A stretch of 64,000 nucleotides of DNA from Paraburkholderia terricola (GCF_900142195.1 NZ_FRAB01000004.1:186001-250000), one strand, 5' to 3'. Shown: positions 54,450 to 63,843, counted from the stretch's first letter. The notes: a model not told the origin generated them from the letters alone. Numbers and translations are program-made.

Positions 54450-55343
54450 TCAAGTGCGCGCCGCGGCATGTGTGCCGGCCTTTGCCGCTCCCGTGCCGGG
54501 CGTGACTCGTTTGACTTTCTTCTTCGCCTTCACGCCAAAGCTCTCCGTCAAGCGGTCGAGTACGATGGCGAGCAATACGACGCCGAGTCCGCCTTCGAAG
54601 CCGATCCCGATGTCGAGACGCTGAATACCACTCAGCACGTATTCGCCCAGCCCGCCGGCGCCAATCATCGACGCCACCACGACCATCGAAAGCGCCATCA
54701 TGATGGTCTGATTCACGCCGGCCATGATTGAAGGCAGTGCATTCGGCAACTGGATTTTCCAGAGAAGCTGCATGTCCGTACTGCCGAAGGCGCGGCCCGC
54801 CTCCAGCAGTTCCTCGCGCACCTGCCGGATACCCAGGGTCGTGAGCCGCACAACTGGCGGCATGGCAAACACGATGGTGGCGATCACCGCCGGCACGCGT
54901 CCCAAGCCAAACAGGATGACCGCCGGGATCAGATAGACGAAGGCGGGCATCGTCTGCATGAAGTCGAGCAGCGAGCGCAAGATCATTTCCACCCGTTTGT
55001 TGCGCGCTCCCCAGATGCCGAGTGGCACGCCCACTACCAGGCTGAAGAAGGTCGCTGCGATGACGAGTGCCAAGGTCGAGACGGTTTGAGCCCACAGACC
55101 CATGTAATGAATCGCGAGAAGCGCAAGGCCGACGAAGACCGAAAAAACCACACCGCGTCGCCACAACGCAAAGGCCACGAGAATGACCAGCATCGCAACG
55201 AAGGGAATCGCGGCCAGTCCGTCCTGCAATAGCTTGATGACCGCGCCCAATGAGGCGGAGAAAGCGTCGAAACCGCCCCGGAAATGCTGAAAGAGAAAAT
55301 TGACGCCGTCTTCTGCGAATTTCCCGATGACTGACGAGTTCAT
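54450..55343 (-). CDS. Glycine-betaine-type ABC transporter permease (OpuAB/ProW-like)
   Basis: 297-residue inner-membrane permease with about six helices. Features are the N-terminal cytoplasmic and first-helix part (LQDGLAAIPFVAMLVILVAFALWRRGVVFSVFVG), VVGVPLGIWGARNKRVEMILRSLLDFMQTMPAFVYLIPAV, and the EAA loop REELLEAGRAFGSTDMQLLWKIQLPNALPSI. The ATG overlaps the ATPase stop (ATGA). It transports betaine-type compounds into the cell. Confidence 0.92.
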   Translation of the reverse strand: MNSSVIGKFAEDGVNFLFQHFRGGFDAFSASLGAVIKLLQDGLAAIPFVAMLVILVAFALWRRGVVFSVFVGLALLAIHYMGLWAQTVSTLALVIAATFFSLVVGVPLGIWGARNKRVEMILRSLLDFMQTMPAFVYLIPAVILFGLGRVPAVIATIVFAMPPVVRLTTLGIRQVREELLEAGRAFGSTDMQLLWKIQLPNALPSIMAGVNQTIMMALSMVVVASMIGAGGLGEYVLSGIQRLDIGIGFEGGLGVVLLAIVLDRLTESFGVKAKKKVKRVTPGTGAAKAGTHAAART

Positions 55344-56629
55344 GCTGCTCTCCGTTCCATAACCTGCTTGAGTATCGTCCGGCAGGACACCACGCCCGCG
55401 AGCTTTCCGGCCGTGTCGGTGACGGGTACGTCGTGCTCCTGGCTCAATGCAATCGCGGCCAGTTGATGCAAATCCGCATCCAGCGAAACCGCATTCACAT
55501 CCCGAAGCAAGGCGTCGCGCACGGGGCGCGTACCGCTCTTATGCAACGAGGCCGGCGTGACGCAGCCCTGGTATCGACCCGATTCGTCGCAGACATAACC
55601 GCATTCGACGCCGCTATCGATAAGCTGATTGAGGTAACGTTCCGAGGATGTGCCGACGTCGCAGGAAATGAGACCCCGGTCCACCTTTGTCATCAGGCTG
55701 GAGGCCTTGAGGAAGCGGGATACGTCGACATTGCGGAAGAAGTCCCGCACGTAAGCGTCCGCGGGCGACTGGATAAGTTCAGCAGGCGTGCCGACCTGGA
55801 TCAGGCAGCCATCCTTCATGATGCCGATCCGGCCGCCAATCTTGATGGCTTCTTCGATGTCGTGTGAAATGAAGACGATTGTCCGCTGCTCTTCTTTCTG
55901 AAGCCGTAGAAGTTCGCATTGCATTTCGAAGCGGATCAGCGGGTCCAGCGCCGAGAACGCTTCGTCCATCAGAAGCACGGCGGGATTCACGGCAAGCGCG
56001 CGTGCGAGGCCTACCCGCTGCTGCATGCCGCCGGACAGTTCGCTGGGAAGCAGTTTTTCGTACGAGCCGAGACCGACTCGCGTGAGCGCGGTACGGGCGA
56101 TTTCGTAGCGCTGCGCCTTCTTGATGCCGGCCACTTCCAGCCCGTACGCGATGTTGTCGAGGACCGTGCGGTTCGGCAGAAGCGCGAATGACTGGAACAC
56201 CATCGCCATCTTCTTGCGGCGCACATCACGTAATTCCAACGTAGACATGGGCGCAATGTCGTGGCCTTCGAGAATGACCTGGCCCGACGTCGGCTCGATC
56301 AGCCGGTTGAGCAGTCGAACCAGCGTCGACTTGCCGGAACCCGAGAGGCCCATGACGACAAAAATCTCGCCCGCCTTAACGCTGAGGCTGACGTCGTTGA
56401 CAGCGACCATGTTGCCGGTTTGCTCGAAAATCTCGTTGCGGCCAAGGCCTTGCTTGATTAGATCGGCGGCACGCTCGGGCTTCGGCCCGAAGATTTTCGA
56501 CAGGTTTTTAACCGTAAGAATGTCGGTGCCGGAAACCGCGACATGTTTGGCAGCCGCTGCAACGTCTTCCGCTTCCATTGTGCCCGGGCTCAACACATCT
56601 CCCGGCGCAAATGTCAGGTTAGGGTTCAT
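55340..56629 (-). CDS. Glycine-betaine-type ABC transporter ATPase with CBS domains (OpuAA/ProV-like)
   Basis: 429 residues. The ABC domain has Walker A GLSGSGKST, the signature LSGGMQQRV, and Walker B VLLMDEAFSALD. The ATPase is preceded by the ProV-type N-terminal segment (LSKIFGPKPERAADLIKQG). The C-terminal part (about 335-429) is a CBS pair (VDRGLISCDVGTSSERYLNQLIDSG; LAAIALSQEHDVPVTDTAGKLAGVVSCRTIL), which senses ionic strength or nucleotides in OpuA-type importers. It is the first gene of the transporter operon. Confidence 0.94.
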   Translation of the reverse strand: MNPNLTFAPGDVLSPGTMEAEDVAAAAKHVAVSGTDILTVKNLSKIFGPKPERAADLIKQGLGRNEIFEQTGNMVAVNDVSLSVKAGEIFVVMGLSGSGKSTLVRLLNRLIEPTSGQVILEGHDIAPMSTLELRDVRRKKMAMVFQSFALLPNRTVLDNIAYGLEVAGIKKAQRYEIARTALTRVGLGSYEKLLPSELSGGMQQRVGLARALAVNPAVLLMDEAFSALDPLIRFEMQCELLRLQKEEQRTIVFISHDIEEAIKIGGRIGIMKDGCLIQVGTPAELIQSPADAYVRDFFRNVDVSRFLKASSLMTKVDRGLISCDVGTSSERYLNQLIDSGVECGYVCDESGRYQGCVTPASLHKSGTRPVRDALLRDVNAVSLDADLHQLAAIALSQEHDVPVTDTAGKLAGVVSCRTILKQVMERRAA

Positions 56630-57124
56630 TCTGTCTTCCCAACTGGCGAGTTCAAGAAATCAAGCCCGCGACCTATGAAAGTTGCAAGGCAGCCGGGCGA
56701 ACAGCAAACACGATTCGTCGAATGAAAAGAAGCACTATGTCGACCGTGCGCTGCCACCTCTGCTTGATGGATGAATCGCAGCGTATTCAAGCCAATTTGA
56801 TCGATCCAGCTACATTTTCTGCGGGCTTTTCCCTACTTTTGGTAATGCAAGTGGAGCCGGCAGTGCTGGTGAAAGAGGAGCCTCAGACGGGGCGGGCCCG
56901 TGCAGCTTCATTGAAGGGTTTGCGCAGAAGGCGGAGTGCCGGCCCGGCCTTTCATTATTGAACGCGGAACCCTGTCGTACGGGAATGTCCTGGGGTTCGG
57001 CGACTGCTTTGCATAACCGAAGGTAGGGCAAAGCATGAACAAAGCGTGATGAGATAGGGCGGTTTGGTTTCGCCATAAACCATTGCCCGGCTTATGCCGG
57101 GCAATTCGACAGCGGCGGAGCGGG
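56630..57124. other. Gene-free region upstream of the betaine importer
   Basis: 495 bases between the importer operon and the PaiB-like gene. A short frame at 56722-56961 is unsupported. A 9-base hairpin TTGCCCGGC-TTAT-GCCGGGCAA (57084-57105) lies near the right end; it has no T tract. I could not identify a -35/-10 pair for the importer by eye. Confidence 0.5.
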
Positions 57125-57763
57125 TTACTCCGGCTTCCTGGCGGCCTCGGCCAGCATGGCATCGCCGATCTGAAAGTTCTCGCGCGCCCTGAGCGCTTCG
57201 CCAGCACCTCGAATATCGCGTGCGTCCTTGTTCTGGGCAAGCTTGCTCTTGCCGACCAGTCGCGTGATGTCGATCCGCAGGCCGACGATCGACTTGAGCA
57301 GGGTATCGATGTAGTCCCTCGGTGCGTCGGCCATCTTCCAGGGTTTGGGTTGCGAAGCCTCATGCGTGCGGGTTAGCCGGGCGACCACGCCGCGCACGTA
57401 TTGCTCGTCATCGTGAACGGCGATGCGTCCATACGCATGGACGACGACGTAATTCCAGGTGGGAACCTGCCGGTGAAACTCGTGTTTGCTCGGATACCAG
57501 GTCGGGGAAATATAAGCGTCTCCCGCACGAAAGACGACGAGCACTTCATCGCCGTTCGCGACGTCCTGCCATACCGGGTTGGCCCGCGCGACGTGCGCGC
57601 GCAGGACGCCCAGCTCGCCCTCGGCCGCCGCCAGTTCGAATGGAAGATGGTTGGCGTCGAGCCCACTGTTTCCATGCGTAATCAGCGTTCCGAACGGATG
57701 TTGCGCGATGTGCGCGTGCAGAATCTCGGTGCGAGGTTCATTGAAATCGGCGGGTATGTACAT
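57125..57763 (-). CDS. PaiB-type FMN-binding protein
   Basis: 212 residues of the PaiB/FMN-binding split-barrel family, sometimes annotated as negative regulators or acetyltransferase-linked proteins. Recognisable parts are MYIPADFNEPRTEILHAHIAQHPFGTLITHG, PTWYPSKHEFHRQVPTWNYVVVHAYGR and DITRLVGKSKLAQNK. The start is MYIPADF at 57763. It is divergent from the MocR-type regulator, with 125 bases between the starts and an inverted repeat there. This PaiB-MocR pairing is common and suggests control by that regulator. Confidence 0.88.
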   Translation of the reverse strand: MYIPADFNEPRTEILHAHIAQHPFGTLITHGNSGLDANHLPFELAAAEGELGVLRAHVARANPVWQDVANGDEVLVVFRAGDAYISPTWYPSKHEFHRQVPTWNYVVVHAYGRIAVHDDEQYVRGVVARLTRTHEASQPKPWKMADAPRDYIDTLLKSIVGLRIDITRLVGKSKLAQNKDARDIRGAGEALRARENFQIGDAMLAEAARKPE

Positions 57764-57835
57764 GTCGGTTCCACTAGCTGGCGGAGGTGTTCGAAGGCGA
57801 TCGGATCGAAAGCCGTGTGGACGCATTATGTTGAA

Positions 57836-57863
57836 AAACTGGTTTATCCTACAGATCCAGTTT
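57836..57863. promoter_or_regulatory. Inverted repeat between the PaiB-like and MocR-type genes
   Basis: AAACTGG and CCAGTTT, 7-base perfect arms 14 bases apart, in the divergent gap. It is a reasonable operator for the MocR-type protein and sits where both promoters would lie. Confidence 0.5.
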
Positions 57864-57888
57864 AGATCGATTTCATAGGACCAGAATC

Positions 57889-59437
57889 ATGGCGAGAACG
57901 GCGCGGGCCGCGGAAATTCCGTCGATCGGCACCCTGGACCGCGCGGCGGGCAGCCTCAGCCGTCAGGTCGCGCAGGCGTTGCGAGAGGCGGTGCGCACGG
58001 GGAATATCCAGCCCGGCGATGCGTTGCCGTCCACGCGATTGCTGGCGGCTTCGCTGCAAGTCTCGCGCGGCACGGTGATCGGGGCTTACGAGCAACTGAT
58101 CGCCGAGGGCTTTCTGGAATCGAAGGGGGGCGCCGGCACGTGCGTCGCGCAAGCACTCGCCGAGCCGCGACAGGCGATCGAACCGCGTGCGGCCCGCCGG
58201 CGTGTCGCGCGGACCAGCCTGCCTGAGCCCGCCGCGGCATTTGCGCGGATCGCGCAGGAATTCAGGCCGCTGCCGCCGGTGCCGTTCGCGATTTCCGTAC
58301 CTGTCGGTTCGACCGCGCCCGCCGACATCTGGCGCCGGCTCGGCAACCGTCTGCGTGCCAGGGGAGCCGGCGCGCCGGCTGGGTACTCCGATCCGCTTGG
58401 GGCCTTACCGCTGCGTGAAGCGATTGCCGACTACGTGCGCAAGTCCCGTTCCGTGCGCTGCGAACCGGGTCAGGTCATCGTTACCAGCGGTACGCAGCAG
58501 GGACTTTTTCTCGCGAGCCAGGTGTTGCTGGGTCCGCGCGATCAGGTCTGGGTGGAGAACCCGGCCTACCGTGGTGTTACCGCGATACTCGAAAGTACGG
58601 GGCATGGCGATGCGATGATTCGCATACCGGTCGACGCCGAGGGCATCGATGTCGAAGCGGGGATACGGGCGGCGCCTCACGCGCGGGCCGCATTCGTCAC
58701 GCCGTCGCATCAGTATCCGCTGGGCATGCCGATGAGCATGGCTCGGCGCAGCGCCTTGCTGGCCTGGGCGCGTGCAAACCACGCATGGGTCGTCGAGGAC
58801 GACTACGATAGCGAACTTCGCTACCAGGGCTATCCGTTTCCGTCACTTCAGGGACTGGACCCCGACCGGGTGATTTTATCTCGGCACGTTTAGCAAGGTC
58901 CTGTTTCCGTCGTTGCGCTCGGGTTATGTGATCGTCCCCGACGATCTGGTCGATGCTTTCTGCGGCGCGCGTGTGCTGATGGACCGTCATCCGCCGAACG
59001 CCGATCAGCATGTGTTGGCGGCCTTCATGGCCGAGGGCCATCTGGAGCGCCACATCCGCAGAGTTCGCAACGTCTATTCAGACCACCGGGCCCAGTTGAT
59101 CGAGACGCTGAACGCGCTGCTTCCGAATGATCTGGCATGGCTGGAGCCGGGCGACCAGGGCATGCATGTCGTCCTGTGGCTGGCGCAAGGCATGGATGAC
59201 CGCAAGGTGGTCGAACTGGCCGCGCGGGCCGGAGTCGCCGTGCGGGCCGTATCGCCGATGTTCGCGCCGGGAACGGCCCGGCCCGGTCTGGTGCTTGGAT
59301 TCGGCGGATTCAGCAACGCGCAAATGAAGGCGGCCGCGCAACGTCTTGCCGAGGTGATTATCGGCGTGACGAAGCCACTCAAACGAAAACACGCCGCCCT
59401 ACGAAAAGCAGCCACGCGAAGTGGTCCAAGTCGATAG
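57889..59437 (+). pseudogene. MocR/PdxR-type transcriptional regulator interrupted by a frameshift
   Basis: A GntR-type winged helix (about residues 15-85, PSTRLLAASLQVSRGTVIGAYEQLIAEGFLESK) is fused to an aminotransferase-like domain (ITSGTQQGLFLASQVLLGPRDQVWVENPAYRG; VEDDYDSELRYQG). The frame breaks after residue 334 (VILSRHV, stop 58893). Deleting one T from the TTTT at 58874-58877 restores VIYLGTFSKVLFPSLRSGYV, which contains the PLP-Lys segment, and continues to 59437. Either a recent inactivation or a sequencing error. Both halves are otherwise intact. The regulator would act on the divergent PaiB-like gene. Confidence 0.85.
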
Positions 59438-59549
59438 AAAGCGCAGCCATTAGGCTTACACGCTGCGTGGTCGGAGCGGGCTTCTTTCGTGGCCCCGGCG
59501 CATGCCTATGAAGCCGCCTGCATCGCCGCGCGTCATGCGCCCAGTCGAT

Positions 59550-59870
59550 CTACAGATAGCTGCAGACGTAGTCGAGGGTTTCGATCACGTCGATATCGAA
59601 GCGGCTCTTGCCGGGCACCGAGAATGACTCGCCCGCGCCATACGTCCGCCACTCGTCGGTGCCTTCGAGGCGAATGCGGCATTGGCCCGCCTGCACCTCC
59701 ATGATCTCCGGCGCGTCGGTGCCGAAGTTGAGCACGCCCGGCAAGATAACGCCGAGCGTCTTGCGCGTGCCGTCGGCGAACAGAACGGTGTGCGACACGC
59801 ACTTGCCGTCGAAGTAGACATTGGCGCGTTTGACGATGGAAACCTGATCGAATTGCGTTGCGGCCGTCAT
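59550..59870 (-). CDS. ppnP: Pyrimidine/purine nucleoside phosphorylase
   Basis: 106-residue small cupin (DUF1255, YaiE). PpnP phosphorolyses a wide range of nucleosides to base and ribose-1-phosphate. Characteristic parts are [41 protein letters not shown], and [19 protein letters not shown]. The length is normal. The start [13 protein letters not shown] at 59870 has AGAGGAAG upstream. It stands alone on the minus strand; the upstream frame has no family-like residues. Confidence 0.93.
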   Translation of the reverse strand: MTAATQFDQVSIVKRANVYFDGKCVSHTVLFADGTRKTLGVILPGVLNFGTDAPEIMEVQAGQCRIRLEGTDEWRTYGAGESFSVPGKSRFDIDVIETLDYVCSYL

Positions 59871-59967
59871 GGCGGTCTTCCTCTGAGTGTGGATGAATGC
59901 GTTGCGCCGCGCGTGCCAGGCGTCGGCGAAAGCCGCCATCATACAGACGGTCGGCGAGCCCCGACGT

Positions 59968-60672
59968 CTAGTCCACCTGGAACCAGCGACCGGAATTCGG
60001 GCACACGTCGGCTCGTTCGCCATCGAGCCGGACTTGCTCTTCGTCCGGTTGCGGCGAAACAGGAGGGGCGATATCGAATGCAATGTTGAGCGCCTGCCCG
60101 ACATGAGCCTCTTCGATAGGAAGCTCCCAGGTCAGGAATATCTGGAGCCAGTCCTGGTCCTGCGGGAAGTCGGCGGCGTCGAAGCTCGTGCGGCCGCGCC
60201 GAATGACGCCATGAGGCTGGCCAGTGTCGAATATCACGGCCGTGCCGCGGGTCAGGGGAATGCGCAGGCCCAACGCGGGAAAATGCAGATCCAGCCCCTT
60301 GTCCTCGCTCATGAAGAGATTGCAAAAGGCCGCTCCGCCATATTGCGCGGCGTCATGGTGATACCGCGCGCCGCGGCAGGCCATGAGGGCGATGTCGCTG
60401 GAAGCGAGCACCTCGGGCAGCCCTAGCGCGGACGTCCAGTCGGACATGGCCTCGACGCAGCGCGCGTAGTCGGGCCAGCGCATCCGCGCTCGCGCCAAAG
60501 GCATGGGCTCGACGTCGCCGGGGTCCAACCGCATGTGCGTCGACGTCTCTCTTTGCCAATCCGCCAGCAGACGCGCCGGGGGGGCGGGCACGTCGATCGT
60601 GTCCGTTAACACGATATCGCTCACGCGCCGGCTGCGGATGGCGTCGCCGCTCCGGAAATAAGAGGTCAACAT
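59968..60672 (-). CDS. Putative 2-oxoglutarate/Fe(II)-dependent oxygenase
   Basis: 234 residues with a jelly-roll oxygenase pattern. H105 and D107 sit in [12 protein letters not shown], and the distal His154 in [11 protein letters not shown], with Arg residues nearby for the 2-oxoglutarate carboxylate; this is the HxD...H triad. [25 protein letters not shown] fits between. The family resembles prolyl-hydroxylase-like or small-molecule oxygenases. No substrate can be assigned. Start [10 protein letters not shown] at 60672 is tentative. It ends just before ppnP (97 bases). Confidence 0.68.
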   Translation of the reverse strand: MLTSYFRSGDAIRSRRVSDIVLTDTIDVPAPPARLLADWQRETSTHMRLDPGDVEPMPLARARMRWPDYARCVEAMSDWTSALGLPEVLASSDIALMACRGARYHHDAAQYGGAAFCNLFMSEDKGLDLHFPALGLRIPLTRGTAVIFDTGQPHGVIRRGRTSFDAADFPQDQDWLQIFLTWELPIEEAHVGQALNIAFDIAPPVSPQPDEEQVRLDGERADVCPNSGRWFQVD

Positions 60673-60844
60673 GTGTCGCACACGATGCGGTTGAAGGGAA
60701 CGCGTTTTTGCACGGGCTATTGTAACGAGTCGAAGGGCTCGCTTGAGCCGTCTCCATGCCATGCGTCGGTGTCGCCTTGTTCATGGCACGAAGGACGTCG
60801 ACGCGGCGACTGCCGGCGCAGTCGCAGACGTGTGATCGAAGCGG

Positions 60845-62089
60845 TCAGCCGAGCGGAACGCGGTTCACCTGCGCCGCATGCACCGATCCGCTGGGTCCGC
60901 GTTTCGCCAGTGTCAGGATCAGGACCGCGACCGCCGTGCCGGCGCAGGCCACCGCCAGCCACGCGACCGCCTGGATGAGTCCGCCGGCGAACCTGGCGAC
61001 TGATTCGACGATGAGCGGGCTCAGGAAATTGCCGAGGAAAAACGATCCCATATACCCGCCGGTCGCTCGACCGCTTTGCGCGAACGGCACGCGCGCCAGC
61101 GTCCACGTGCCGAGTAGCGGCAGCGCCATGCCCGCGCCCGCCGCGGCGAGAAAAGCGCCCGCGACCGTCGCGTTTGCGCCCGCGCACGATGCGATGACAA
61201 AAAAACCCAGCGCGAGCAGCCCGAAGGCGATGACCAGAAGCCGGTTGATAGGCCAGCGGGCGAGCCGGTGAAACGCAAACGAACCCACCGGAATGCCCGC
61301 ATTGGCGATGGCGCCGCCGAACCCGAGAATCGCCGGTGCCGTGACGCCGCGCTCGCTGAGCAAAAAGCTGATCTGCACCGGCACGACGAAAAACATGACC
61401 GACGCGAAAAGAATCAGCAAACAGAGAAGGCCGATCTCGCGCCACGGAAACGGCAACTTCTGCACGGGAGCATGCTCGACGTGCGTTTTTTCGCCGGGTT
61501 CCCAGATCATCACCGCGATAAACGGAAGGAACAGGATCGCGCATCCATAGACCAGGAACGGCGTGCGCCAGCCCGCCGCCAGGCTGCCAAGCCCGCCGCC
61601 CACGGCGAACATCAAGGCGGCCACGACGGAGGCCGACGCGTGCTGCATCGTCAGCCACTTCTGTCGCCGCATACCGGAGAAATAATTGGCGACGAGCGCG
61701 GTGGCGATCGTGACGATCGCCGCTTCCGCGAGACCGATCACCGCGCGCGCGGCGACGATCGCGTAGAGGCTCGTTAGCCAGAACGGCAGGACGCCGGCCA
61801 CCGCGTAGATCGCGACCGCGGCCAGATAAAGGCGCTTGCGTCCGAACGCGTCCACCAGCGATCCGACGAGCGGACTGAACAACGCGATCATCAGCGCGGG
61901 AATGACCAGCACGATCAGCGTCAGCACGTCCGCATGCGGGACGCCCGCATAGTCGTGCCGCATCTGCGGAAGCACGGGGGCGATCAGCACGGCGCCGGTC
62001 GAAGAGAGCCAGCAACTGGCCATCAGGAGCCAGCCGTGCCGCGCACCGGCGACGCGTGCCGGCCGGGCTTCAGGGGAAAGATGAGTCAT
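60845..62089 (-). CDS. MFS transporter
   Basis: 414 residues with about 12 membrane helices. The N-terminal half has FGRKRLYLAAVAIYAVAGVLPF (motif A-like) and ALVANYFSGMRRQKWLTMQHA. Start MTHLSPEARPAR at 62089, with GGAG ten bases upstream. The gene is in the same direction as, and 154 bases from, the BKACE gene, and is probably an uptake carrier for the compound that enzyme uses. It resembles aromatic or sugar-acid transporters, but the substrate is unknown. Confidence 0.88.
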   Translation of the reverse strand: MTHLSPEARPARVAGARHGWLLMASCWLSSTGAVLIAPVLPQMRHDYAGVPHADVLTLIVLVIPALMIALFSPLVGSLVDAFGRKRLYLAAVAIYAVAGVLPFWLTSLYAIVAARAVIGLAEAAIVTIATALVANYFSGMRRQKWLTMQHASASVVAALMFAVGGGLGSLAAGWRTPFLVYGCAILFLPFIAVMIWEPGEKTHVEHAPVQKLPFPWREIGLLCLLILFASVMFFVVPVQISFLLSERGVTAPAILGFGGAIANAGIPVGSFAFHRLARWPINRLLVIAFGLLALGFFVIASCAGANATVAGAFLAAAGAGMALPLLGTWTLARVPFAQSGRATGGYMGSFFLGNFLSPLIVESVARFAGGLIQAVAWLAVACAGTAVAVLILTLAKRGPSGSVHAAQVNRVPLG

Positions 62090-62243
62090 GTTCGTCTCCA
62101 ACGTTCTTGTATTGGCTGCTCCTGACGCAGGGCGTCGGGCAATGTGTCGCCGTCCGCGGACGGAACGACGGACATCGAACGCCGGATCGGGATCGCTGCC
62201 GGTTTCACGCCAGCGACCGGGGGGCGATCCCTGTCCGGTATGG

Positions 62244-63173
62244 CTAGAAGGCCACCTGGTCGTGGCCCTTCAGATCGAGCATCCGTCTCGCTTCGTCCGG
62301 CGAGGCGATCTCGATGCCCAGTTCGCCGAGAATCCGGCGAATCTTGCGCACCTGGTCGGCGTTGCTTCGAGCCAGCTCGCCGCGGCCGATATACAGGCTG
62401 TCTTCGAGGCCGACCCGGACGTTGCCGCCCATCAGGCTCGCCATCGTCGCGACAGGCATCTGATGCTTGCCGGCCGCCAGCACGGACCAGTGGTAGTCGT
62501 TGCCGAACAGCCGGTCGGCGGTGCGCTTCTGATGCAGCAGGTCCTCGGCGTGGGCGCCCATCGCGCCGCGCAGGCCGAACACGGTCTGCACGAAAAGCGG
62601 CGGCTTCACGAGACCCTTTTCCAGGAAGTACTGCAGCGTGTACAGATGGCCGACGTCGTAGCACTCGAATTCAAAGCGCGTGCCGCCGGCTTTTCCGACA
62701 TGCTCGAGAATCCACGCGATGTCGTCGTAGGTATTGCGGAAGATCAGCCCGCGCGTGCCCTTCAGGAACGGCACTTCCCAGTCATGCCGCCATTCGCGCT
62801 CGCGTTCGGCCATCTCCGACAGCACGAGGTTGAGCGAGCCCATGTTGAGCGAGCACATCTCGGGCTTGAGCGCCCGGCCTGCCGCCGTGCGCTCCTCGAT
62901 GGGCATGTTCGGACCGCCGCCGCCCGTCGAAATGTTGATGACGGCGTTCGTCGAGGACTTGATGGCCGTGACGAAGCGCCTGAAGATTTCAGGGTCGCCG
63001 GAGGGGCGGCCGTCCTCGGGATCGCGGGCATGCAGATGAATGATCGAGGCGCCGGCCTCGGCGGCCGCGATGGATTCGGCTGCGATCTGCTCCGGCGTGA
63101 CCGGCAGAAACCGCGACATGGAGGGTGTATGAGCGCCACCCGTCACCGCGCAGGTAATGATCGCCTTGCTCAC
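62244..63173 (-). CDS. BKACE-family beta-keto acid cleavage enzyme
   Basis: 309 residues of the 3-keto-5-aminohexanoate cleavage enzyme (Kce/BKACE, formerly DUF849) family. The Zn-binding HxH is H46 and H48 in SIIHLHARDPEDGRPSGD, preceded by the family start KAIITCAVTGG. GLEDSLYIGRGELARSN near the C-terminus is also family-typical. The enzyme condenses acetyl-CoA with a beta-keto acid to give acetoacetate plus a CoA thioester; several substrates occur across the family. The GTG start overlaps the cupin stop (GTGA), so the two are coupled. Confidence 0.9.
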   Translation of the reverse strand: MSKAIITCAVTGGAHTPSMSRFLPVTPEQIAAESIAAAEAGASIIHLHARDPEDGRPSGDPEIFRRFVTAIKSSTNAVINISTGGGGPNMPIEERTAAGRALKPEMCSLNMGSLNLVLSEMAEREREWRHDWEVPFLKGTRGLIFRNTYDDIAWILEHVGKAGGTRFEFECYDVGHLYTLQYFLEKGLVKPPLFVQTVFGLRGAMGAHAEDLLHQKRTADRLFGNDYHWSVLAAGKHQMPVATMASLMGGNVRVGLEDSLYIGRGELARSNADQVRKIRRILGELGIEIASPDEARRMLDLKGHDQVAF

Positions 63174-63739
63174 AGCGGCTCTCCTTCGACGAGATCGAGC
63201 AGCACGAACGCCATCCGGCACGGCTTGTCCGAGCGGTTCGCCCAACTGTGACTGGTCGCGCGCTGGATCAGCACGTCTCCAGCGCGCATGAGCGTTTCGC
63301 CTTCGTCGAGCAGCGCCCAGATTTCGCCTTCGAGCACGATTGCGTAGTCGAGCGACTCCGTCTTGTGAAACCAGAAATGCCGTGCGTCGGATTTGCCGCG
63401 CACGCCGCTGTCGTCGAGGAATTGCTTGAGCTGCGCTTCGTCGTAGTTGTTGTCAGGCGGAAAATCGACGACGCGTAGCAACGAGCCGCCCTTCGAATGG
63501 AACGCGAACGCGCGACCGGCCGGCGCGGGATCGTCGCCGGGTGCGCGCGCTTCGCCGGTTGCCCACACGACGTGCGCAAGCGGCAGCCCCGGCCGGTTCG
63601 TCCGGTTCGGCGTCGGTCCATCCGACACGAAGCAGGACTGGCCCCGCGTATTGGTGCCCGTGACGATCCGCCTGACCGGGCAATACGTGTCCGTGTCCGC
63701 CTGCTGCTGCAAGCCCTGATTGTTGACCAGCGTCTCCAT
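63170..63739 (-). CDS. Cupin-domain protein
   Basis: 189 residues. The N-terminal half has a conserved segment VRRIVTGTNTRGQSCFVSDGPTPN. The cupin barrel is in the C-terminal half: HFWFHKTESLDYAIVLEGEIWALLDEG, then RAGDVLIQRATSHSWANRSD, with the His/Glu pattern of a metal site. Cupins of this type accompany BKACE and MFS genes in several proteobacteria. Start is the ATG at 63739 with GGAGAGAA upstream and a strong inverted repeat further up. Role unknown. Confidence 0.85.
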   Translation of the reverse strand: METLVNNQGLQQQADTDTYCPVRRIVTGTNTRGQSCFVSDGPTPNRTNRPGLPLAHVVWATGEARAPGDDPAPAGRAFAFHSKGGSLLRVVDFPPDNNYDEAQLKQFLDDSGVRGKSDARHFWFHKTESLDYAIVLEGEIWALLDEGETLMRAGDVLIQRATSHSWANRSDKPCRMAFVLLDLVEGEPL

Positions 63740-63747
63740 GTTCTCTC

Positions 63748-63776
63748 CATTAACGAGTCGTATCGTATCGTTAATG
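63748..63776. promoter_or_regulatory. 9-base inverted repeat upstream of the cupin/BKACE genes
   Basis: CATTAACGA and TCGTTAATG, perfect 9-base arms with an 11-base spacer that itself contains GTCGTATCGTA, so the whole element is nearly a direct-repeat/palindrome mix. It ends nine bases before the cupin start codon, close to the ribosome site, and would fit a repressor such as a GntR- or IclR-type protein. The regulator is not identified. Confidence 0.6.
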
Positions 63777-63843
63777 AGTCGGAGTTGCCTGTCAATAGGG
63801 AAAATGATTAGGGATGGTTAGCGGTTTTTGGCTAGGTTTGAGC

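Noticed and set aside
56722..56961. 79-residue open frame upstream of the betaine importer
   Set aside because: No ribosome site, no recognisable family, and the frame lies in a probable promoter region.
57084..57105. Intrinsic terminator
   Set aside because: The hairpin TTGCCCGGC-TTAT-GCCGGGCAA has a good stem but no T tract on either strand; it may be only a stem-loop.
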